From Phycisphaerae bacterium (GTDB taxonomy: Bacteria; Planctomycetota; Phycisphaerae; Phycisphaerales; SM1A02), in assembly GCA_016873355.1 (NCBI GenBank), contig VGXK01000036.1, positions 1-11,020 on the forward strand: 11,020 nt of DNA, written 5' to 3'. Under the pieces are notes generated by a model. It made no database searches. It saw nothing but the letters and a program-made list of their open reading frames with translations, and had not been told where the DNA came from. Within the stretch, counting starts at the first letter, position 1; every line of letters starts with the position of its first letter. Positions 6,716 through 11,020 of this stretch are shown in pieces. Made by a program: the position numbers and the translations under genes.

Positions 6716-7146
6716 CGCGATCGATCCGTCTCGCCGGCGCCGCGGCGCTCCTCGGCGCGGCGATGCTCGGTCTCGTGCACGCGGCGCCGATGGGCCGCGG
6801 CGAATTCGACCTCTCGTGGCACACCGTCGACGGCGGCGGCGAGACATTCTCCACTGGAGGTGGATTCACGCTCGGCGGCACGATGGGACAGCCGGACGCC
6901 GGCAAAGTCATGAACGGCGGTCCGTTCCAGCTCGTCGGAGGATTCTGGCCGGCGGCGACATCGGGAGCGCTCTTCCGCTGCACCGCCGATCTGAACGACG
7001 ACGGCCAGGTCGACGGCGACGACCTCGGCACGCTGCTTGGCCAATGGGGTCCGTGCAACGCATGCACGGCGGACTTCAATGGCGACGGCCAAGTGGACGG
7101 CGACGATCTCGGCACGCTGCTCGGCCAGTGGGGTCCCTGCCCGTAG
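6712..7146 (+). CDS. Small secreted protein with two dockerin-like EF-hand repeats
   Basis: A 144-aa exported protein. The signal peptide ends near 'LVHA' (residue 24). A short module follows (about 30-77: 'FDLSWHTVDGGGETFSTGGG' to 'GGFWP'), characteristic of Planctomycetes secreted proteins. Two 28-codon repeats then reach the C-terminus. Each has a calcium-type loop D-x-N-x-D-G-Q-V-D-G-D-D, the helix 'LGTLLGQWG', and Cys at repeat positions 1 and 26, which might form a disulfide. Such terminal repeats resemble type I dockerins, but no cohesin is visible here, so a sorting, calcium-binding or protein-docking role is a guess. GGAGG (6701-6705) lies six bases before ATG 6712. The ATG overlaps the preceding stop (ATGA), so both proteins are likely made together. 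Confidence 0.85.
   Translation: MTRSIRLAGAAALLGAAMLGLVHAAPMGRGEFDLSWHTVDGGGETFSTGGGFTLGGTMGQPDAGKVMNGGPFQLVGGFWPAATSGALFRCTADLNDDGQVDGDDLGTLLGQWGPCNACTADFNGDGQVDGDDLGTLLGQWGPCP
6979..7146 (+). repeat. Tandem 84-bp dockerin-like repeat (two copies)
   Basis: Copy 1 is 6979-7062 and copy 2 is 7063-7146, the latter ending in the stop codon. By hand alignment the first 26 codons differ at 13 of 78 bases in 12 codons. Only two of these change the residue (Leu to Phe and Asp to Gly). The duplication is therefore not recent and the protein sequence has been conserved. Confidence 0.9.
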
Positions 7147-7345
7147 GGACACGGCGCGCCGGCAACCGAGTCGACCGTCGTCGACGGCGCGACTTACACG
7201 ACGCTCGTCGCCACCGCATCAGAGGGGGTCGGTGGCGACGAGCTCTTTCAAGCCTTGAACGCACAGATTCTCGGCGCGCCGGTGTCGCCGCGGTTCTTCG
7301 TGTGCGATGCGACGCTCGGTCACGCGGTGAGCACGCCGAGCGCCG
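7147..7345 (+). pseudogene. Coding-like open frame without a start: possible gene remnant
   Basis: After the dockerin-like gene's TAG, the same frame stays open for over 240 bp. Up to about 7335 it has strong G/C third-position preference and reads like protein: 'TVVDGATYTTLVATASEG', then 'GGDELFQALNAQILGAPVSP' and 'RFFVCDATLGHAVS'. No ATG or early GTG/TTG exists, and the frame ends inside the 3' end of the opposite gene. It could be a decayed fragment of a gene lost at both ends, or a readthrough extension. I do not recognise the family. Against it being coding, a perfect 14-bp inverted repeat (7203-7243) lies in the middle. Confidence 0.35.
7203..7248 (+). terminator. Strong hairpin, probable terminator of the secreted pair
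   Basis: GCTCGTCGCCACCG (7203-7216) pairs perfectly with CGGTGGCGACGAGC (7230-7243), a 14-bp stem with a 13-nt loop. TCTTT follows at 7244-7248. It starts 56 bp after the stop of the dockerin-like gene, where a terminator would be expected between two convergent genes. The T tract is short, and the reverse direction has none. Confidence 0.55.
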
Positions 7346-7348
7346 CCG

Positions 7349-8164
7349 TCACTTGCGCTCGCCGAAGAGCAGCGCCACGCGGAAGACCATCTTGAGCGCC
7401 TCGTAGTAGATCCACGCGAGCGTCACGACGAGGCCGAAGGAGAGGAACCACTCCATCGACTTGGGCGCCCGATGCTCGACCGCGGCCTCGATCTGCCCGA
7501 AGTCCATGACGAGCGTCAGCGCCGCGACGACGAGGATCGCCGCGTTCAGTCCGAGCCCGATGAGCGCGGGCGTGCCTCCCTCGAGCGCCGAGCCGATCGA
7601 GATGAACGGCATCTGGATGTTGAAGAACGAGAGAATGAACGAGATCAGGTAGACCACCGCGATCCCGCCCACCAGGCTCGTCACGATCGCGTTGAACATC
7701 TTCGTCGGTCGCAGGATGCCAGCCCGGTAGAGGGCCAGCGTTGCGAGCGTCACGCCAGCCGTGACCACGAACGCCTGCAGCGCCAAGCCTCCCGCCGCGG
7801 TCGAGAGGCCCCGCGCCACGAGGATCGACTCGAGCTGGAACGAGAGCGATCCCAGGAAGCAGCCCTGCGCGATCGAGTAGATAAACGCGACGGGCGCCGA
7901 CACCGCCGGCTTGCGCCACAGAGTGAAGAAGAGCACGAGCGACACCAGGCCCGAAGCGCCCCAGAAGAGCACGGCCAGCCCCGGATTCGCGCTCGTCATG
8001 CTGTACGCGATCGCGCCCGCGACGACCGCGGCGCCGACCAGGATCGAGGTCTTGTTGATGACGCCGACCACGGTGGCCGTGTTCGGTGCAGCCTCCGCTT
8101 CCTGCATGACTTGACCGAGGTGCTCGTTCGCCAGAACCGGGTTCGATGATTGAAGTGCAAGCAT
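7349..8164 (-). CDS. Bax inhibitor-1 / YccA family membrane protein
   Basis: A 271-aa inner-membrane protein of the Bax inhibitor-1 (YccA/YbhL/YetJ) superfamily, which includes pH-sensitive calcium-leak channels and modulators of the FtsH protease. I count seven hydrophobic segments: about 41-57, 61-83, 89-108, 124-146, 158-181, 199-220 and 239-257. 'PTKMFNAIVTSLVGGI' and 'AALTLVMDFGQIEAAV' match the family; D221 lies at the end of helix six, where conserved acidic residues occur. A hydrophilic N-terminus of about 40 residues precedes helix one, as in the longer bacterial subgroup. ATG 8164 is supported by GGAGG about 10 nt upstream. It is transcribed divergently from phoH and converges with the secreted pair. 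Its specific activity cannot be told from sequence. Confidence 0.9.
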   Translation of the reverse strand: MLALQSSNPVLANEHLGQVMQEAEAAPNTATVVGVINKTSILVGAAVVAGAIAYSMTSANPGLAVLFWGASGLVSLVLFFTLWRKPAVSAPVAFIYSIAQGCFLGSLSFQLESILVARGLSTAAGGLALQAFVVTAGVTLATLALYRAGILRPTKMFNAIVTSLVGGIAVVYLISFILSFFNIQMPFISIGSALEGGTPALIGLGLNAAILVVAALTLVMDFGQIEAAVEHRAPKSMEWFLSFGLVVTLAWIYYEALKMVFRVALLFGERK

Positions 8165-8439
8165 GGTGTGGTGACCTCCGGGGTGCCCGTGATCTTATCG
8201 GCTGCCGACCGTACCGGGCGATCGTCGACTCGGTTCGTCGGAGGGCCGATCGTCTTGCGATTCCGCGAACGCCGAAAACCCGTTCTTCCTTCGTCCTTCG
8301 CGCAGCACGAACTCGACTTCGACGGACCGCGAACGCATTCTGCCCGATAGATTGGAACGGGGTCGAATGGAATCGGCTCCCAATCGCATGCCGACGCACG
8401 CCCGGTCGGCGCCACACGGCGGTCACAGGGGAACACATC
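8165..8439. promoter_or_regulatory. Divergent intergenic region, BI-1 gene and phoH
   Basis: Neither strand shows a convincing gene in these 275 bp; open frames here are basic, low-quality translations. TAAGAT on the minus strand (complement of 8192-8197) is a weak -10 for the BI-1 gene. TAGATT at 8348-8353 (+) is a weak -10 for phoH, leaving about an 80-nt leader. Neither has a good -35. AGGGGA at 8427-8432 is the probable phoH ribosome site. Confidence 0.35.
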
Positions 8440-9879
8440 TTGAAGAGCACGGCCCATCAGGACCCGTCCCGAACCCAGCCGCAACCCCGGAAGACGCAGA
8501 GCCAGTCGACGCACAAGCACTTCGTGCTCGACACGAACGTGCTCCTCCACAACCCCAGTTCGATCTTCAAGTTCGAGGAGCACGAAGTCGTCATCCCGCT
8601 CCAGGTGATCGAGGAGCTCGACGCCTTCAAGAAGAACAACGACGAGACCGGGCGCAACGCGCGATCGGTCATCCGTTCGCTCGACAAGCTGCGATCGATC
8701 GGTCGCCTCTTCGAAGGCGTCGTCTGGAACGAGCAGGGCGGAACCGTGCGCATCGAGCGCTGCGACCGCAACACGCCCTTCGCGCTCGATCTCGACATCA
8801 GCGACAACCGCATTCTCGGCGTGGCCCACCAGCTCCACGCCGCGGGCAAGCGCACGATCTTCATCTCCAAGGACATCAACGCGCGCGTGAAGTGCGACGC
8901 GCTCGGCATCGCGAGCGAGGATTTCGAGGCCGACCGCGTCGACGCCGACTGGCTCTACTCCGGCTACGCGGTGGTGCAGGCGCCGGGCTCGATCATCGAC
9001 GAGCTCTACGACGAGCGCCAGCTTCCGCTCGAGCGGCTCGACGGCCTTGCGGTGAAGACGCCGGACGGTCACGAGCAGATGGTTGCGAACCTCGTGCCGA
9101 ATCAATTCCTCGTGCTGCACGACGCGGTGGACGAGGGTCACTCGGGCCTTGCGCGCGTGCTCGCCGACACGGGACATCTCATTCCGGTCACGGGTCCGCG
9201 CAAGCCGGTCTACGGCGTGATGGCGCGAAACGTGCAGCAGACGATGGTGCTCGACCTGCTGCTCGACGACGAGATCAAGTTGTTGTCGCTCATCGGACCC
9301 GCGGGCACGGGCAAGACGCTGCTGGCGATCGCGGCCGGCATGCAGAAGGTGTTCCGCGAGGAACGCTTCGACAAGCTGCTCGTGGCGCGGCCAATCATGC
9401 CGCTCGGGCGCGACATCGGCTACCTGCCTGGCGACAAGGACGAGAAGCTCTCGCTCTGGATGCAGCCCGTCTTCGACAACGTGGCCTACCTGCTCTCCAC
9501 GCGCGGCGGCGGCGGAACGGACGCGGACAGCAAGTCCGCGGAAACACGCATGGATCAGCTGGTGGCCGGCGGCAAGCTCGTCATGGAGCCGCTCACCTAC
9601 ATCCGCGGCCGCAGCATTCCGCACCAGTTCATGATCGTGGACGAGGCGCAGAACCTTTCGCCGCACGAAGTGAAGACGATCGTCTCGCGCGTCGGCGATG
9701 GAACGAAGATCGTGCTCGCCGGCGACATCGGGCAGATCGACAATCCCTATCTCGACGCCGCGAGCAACGGCCTTTCGCACCTGATCGAGCGCATGAAGGG
9801 ACAGCGCATCGCCGGCCATGTGACGCTCTCGAAGACCGAGCGCAGCGAACTCGCGAGCCTGGCGGCGGAGATCCTCTGA
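8440..9879 (+). CDS. PhoH family protein with N-terminal PIN domain (PhoH2-type)
   Basis: A 479-aa cytoplasmic protein joining a PIN ribonuclease domain to a PhoH ATPase; homologues of this layout unwind and cleave RNA with ATP. The PIN domain (about 26-165) starts 'HFVLDTNVLLHNP' (metal ligand D31), continues 'VIEELDAF' (E58/E59), and has later acidic residues in 'LDLDISDNRILG'. The PhoH half has Walker A GPAGTGKT (286-293), 'VARPIMPLGRDIGYLPGDK', Walker B 'MIVDEAQN' (D401-E402) and 'VLAGDIGQID'. Length is normal for the fusion. No ATG precedes the PIN core, so I chose TTG 8440, with AGGGGA seven bases upstream; this leaves a polar N-terminal tail of about 25 residues. The frame is open back to 8146, but that stretch is poorly coding. 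Divergent from the BI-1 gene. Confidence 0.92.
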   Translation: MKSTAHQDPSRTQPQPRKTQSQSTHKHFVLDTNVLLHNPSSIFKFEEHEVVIPLQVIEELDAFKKNNDETGRNARSVIRSLDKLRSIGRLFEGVVWNEQGGTVRIERCDRNTPFALDLDISDNRILGVAHQLHAAGKRTIFISKDINARVKCDALGIASEDFEADRVDADWLYSGYAVVQAPGSIIDELYDERQLPLERLDGLAVKTPDGHEQMVANLVPNQFLVLHDAVDEGHSGLARVLADTGHLIPVTGPRKPVYGVMARNVQQTMVLDLLLDDEIKLLSLIGPAGTGKTLLAIAAGMQKVFREERFDKLLVARPIMPLGRDIGYLPGDKDEKLSLWMQPVFDNVAYLLSTRGGGGTDADSKSAETRMDQLVAGGKLVMEPLTYIRGRSIPHQFMIVDEAQNLSPHEVKTIVSRVGDGTKIVLAGDIGQIDNPYLDAASNGLSHLIERMKGQRIAGHVTLSKTERSELASLAAEIL

Positions 9880-10042
9880 ATTCGGCGCGCTCGCCGGCCT
9901 TCGCAGGCGCCGTCTTCCACTGGGTGATTCCGGCGAGGGTCGTCGTCGCAGCGGCGACGAGGCTCCTGGATCTTCTCGTCACTCATGGCTGCCTGGAGTG
10001 CCGAGTCGCGCCTCGCGCGGCGATCGTCGATAGCCTGCGGCC
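9880..10042 (+). other. Gap between phoH and NIF3, weak hairpins
   Basis: I see no gene in these 163 bp. Just after the phoH stop, GGCGC (9884-9888) could pair with GCGCC (9907-9911), and an alternative inner stem is GCCT/AGGC around TCGC. TCGTCGC (9943-9949) pairs with GCGACGA (9954-9960) around four bases. Neither has a T tract, so termination is uncertain. TAGCCT (10031-10036) is a possible -10 for the next gene. Confidence 0.3.
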
Positions 10043-11020
10043 ATGCCGCGAACGGGTCGAACACGCGCGGGACGACGACGCGCGGGGGCCAATGCGCAAG
10101 GACACGCGCAACGCGGCGCGCCCGTACGCACGCTCGCCGATCTCGCGAGCGCCGTGGAGCGACTCTCGCCTTGCCGACTGGCCGCGGAATGGGATCGCAC
10201 GGGGGTGCTGATCGGCGATTCAGGGGACCCCGTCTCGCGAGTGCTGCTCACGATCGATCTCACGGAGGCAGTGCTCGACGAAGCGAGGGATCGCGACGGC
10301 GCCGGTCGCGGCACCGGCGCCCGTACCGGCCCCCGCGCCCGCGCCGTTCGCGGGACCGCCGTCGTGGCGTATCACCCGCCGATCTTCGAGCCGCTCGCGA
10401 ACCTGGCGGCCGACGAGCCGCGCGGACGGATTGTCCTGCGCGCGGCGCGCGAGCTCGCGGGCGTGATCTCGCCGCACACGGCGCTCGACGCGGTCGCCGG
10501 CGGCGTCAACGACTGGCTCGCCGAGGGAATCGGCGCGGGCGTGCTTTCGCCGATCGAGCCCGCGAGCGCCGCGCCGAGCGGCGAAGCCTTCCTGGTCTGC
10601 ACCAAGACCCCTCGCATCGCGCTCGACGCCGTGCGCGACGCAATGTCGCTCGCCGGCGCGGGACGCATCGGCGCGTATTCGCGCTGCTCGTTCGAGATCC
10701 AGGGCGAGGGCACCTTCCAGGGCGATGCGTCGACGAATCCCGCGGTCGGTTTCGCGCGCCGGTTCGTGCGGGCGCCGGAGGTGAAGCTCGAGATGGTTTC
10801 GTCCGCGGCGGTGCTGCCCGCCGCGCTCGCGGCGCTTCGCACGGCGCATCCGTACGAGGAGCCGGCGATCGAAGTGCTGCCGCTGGCGCCGCGACCGAGC
10901 ATTCGCGAAGGCCAGGGCCGAGTGCTCGAACTGCTGCGCCCCACCACGGCGCCGGAAATCGCGTCGCGGCTGGCGCGGCACCTGCGGCTTCCGCGAGGTT
11001 CGATCGAACTCGTCGAGGCG
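10043..11020 (+). CDS. NIF3 / DUF34 dinuclear metal-centre protein, 3' end missing
   Basis: The first 326 residues of a NIF3-like (YbgI/YqfO) protein, a widespread toroidal hexamer binding two metal ions; its reaction is debated. Recognisable blocks are 'EWDRTGVLIGD' (W50), 'VVAYHPPIF' (metal-ligand region, H111, like the eukaryotic YHPPIF form rather than HHPLIF), 'VISPHTALDAVAGGVNDWL' (H145, D149), and an inserted YqfO/CutA-like domain (about 185-280) containing 'FQGDASTNPAVG' and 'AHPYEEPAIEVLPL'. The C-terminal H-x3-E metal block should lie about 15-50 residues beyond the edge. ATG 10043 follows an in-frame TAG at 10031; no Shine-Dalgarno is seen. The first 26 residues are Arg/Gly/Ala-rich, and residues 82-104 are a low-complexity insert, so the true start could be slightly later. 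Confidence 0.9.
   Translation, partial: MPRTGRTRAGRRRAGANAQGHAQRGAPVRTLADLASAVERLSPCRLAAEWDRTGVLIGDSGDPVSRVLLTIDLTEAVLDEARDRDGAGRGTGARTGPRARAVRGTAVVAYHPPIFEPLANLAADEPRGRIVLRAARELAGVISPHTALDAVAGGVNDWLAEGIGAGVLSPIEPASAAPSGEAFLVCTKTPRIALDAVRDAMSLAGAGRIGAYSRCSFEIQGEGTFQGDASTNPAVGFARRFVRAPEVKLEMVSSAAVLPAALAALRTAHPYEEPAIEVLPLAPRPSIREGQGRVLELLRPTTAPEIASRLARHLRLPRGSIELVEA
10298..10356 (+). repeat. Low-complexity GC-rich insert within the NIF3 gene
   Basis: A run of irregular GGCGCCGG / CCGTACCGG / CCCGCGCCCGCG units encodes residues 86 to about 104, rich in Gly, Ala, Arg and Thr. In other NIF3 proteins only about eight residues usually separate the 'AVLDEA' helix from the 'VVAYHPPIF' strand; here about 25 do. 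Confidence 0.65.

Noticed and set aside
7996..9819. A 607-codon minus-strand open frame opposite phoH
   Set aside because: It is antisense to a clear PIN-PhoH gene and its translation shows no motif beyond mirror-image codon bias.
9881..9990. Possible REP-like palindromic element in the phoH-NIF3 gap
   Set aside because: The stems are only 4-7 bp and no second copy exists in the window, so a repeat family cannot be supported.
9747..10064. Minus-strand open frame starting around 9987 ('MSDEKIQEPRRR') between phoH and NIF3
   Set aside because: It runs back over the phoH 3' end antisense, is Arg-rich without a recognisable domain, and has no ribosome site.
10220..10981. Minus-strand open frame opposite the NIF3 gene
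   Set aside because: The + strand shows all main NIF3 blocks in order; the reverse translation is Arg/Gly-rich shadow sequence.

Overview
The window reads as chromosomal DNA of a high-GC bacterium, most likely a planctomycete of the Phycisphaerae type. The best clue is a small secreted protein (6712-7146). It has a 'GGGFTLGGTMGQPDAG...GGFWP' module followed by two Cys-flanked dockerin-like EF-hand repeats ('ADLNDDGQVDGDD'), a C-terminal arrangement I associate with Phycisphaerae. Just upstream is a secreted 'YQGQL...RPAPYA / VGIGTTSP' protein, also common in that group. The lineage is an inference from these protein styles, not from a marker gene.

Layout, left to right. (1) 1-176 holds no gene I can assign. 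(2) 177-754 (+) is a type II toxin-antitoxin pair: a ribbon-helix-helix antitoxin overlapping a MazF endoribonuclease by 4 bp. (3) 790-3380 (-) is a two-gene operon, a glycoside hydrolase family 15 (glucoamylase-like) enzyme followed through an ATGA overlap by a TerB-like protein. (4) A 70-bp divergent region separates that operon from a (+) lipoprotein alpha/beta hydrolase of the DUF900/COG4782 type (3451-4743). (5) 4880-7146 (+) is a coupled pair of secreted proteins: a 611-aa tail-fibre-like protein with a C-terminal coiled coil, and the 144-aa dockerin-like protein. (6) 7147-7345 is an apparent spacer with a coding-like open frame but no start codon, and a perfect 14-bp hairpin. (7) 7349-8164 (-) is a Bax inhibitor-1/YccA membrane protein. 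It is divergent from (8) 8440-9879 (+), a PIN-PhoH (PhoH2-type) ATPase/ribonuclease that probably starts at TTG. (9) 10043 to the right edge (+) is a NIF3/DUF34 dinuclear-metal protein, cut off before its C-terminus.

The genes do not form one pathway. The linked groups are the toxin-antitoxin pair, the GH15-TerB operon and the secreted pair. Start signals fall into two groups. TerB, both secreted-pair genes, BI-1 and PhoH have recognisable Shine-Dalgarno sequences. The antitoxin, the lipoprotein and NIF3 have none, but have -10-like hexamers at, or a few bases before, the distance expected for leaderless or very short-leader mRNAs.

I see no tRNA, rRNA, CRISPR array, transposase or integrase, and nothing I would call with confidence a new system. 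The items most worth a second look are the coupled secreted pair, the ownerless coding-like frame at 7147-7345, the GH15-TerB coupling and the altered nucleophile elbow of the lipoprotein hydrolase.
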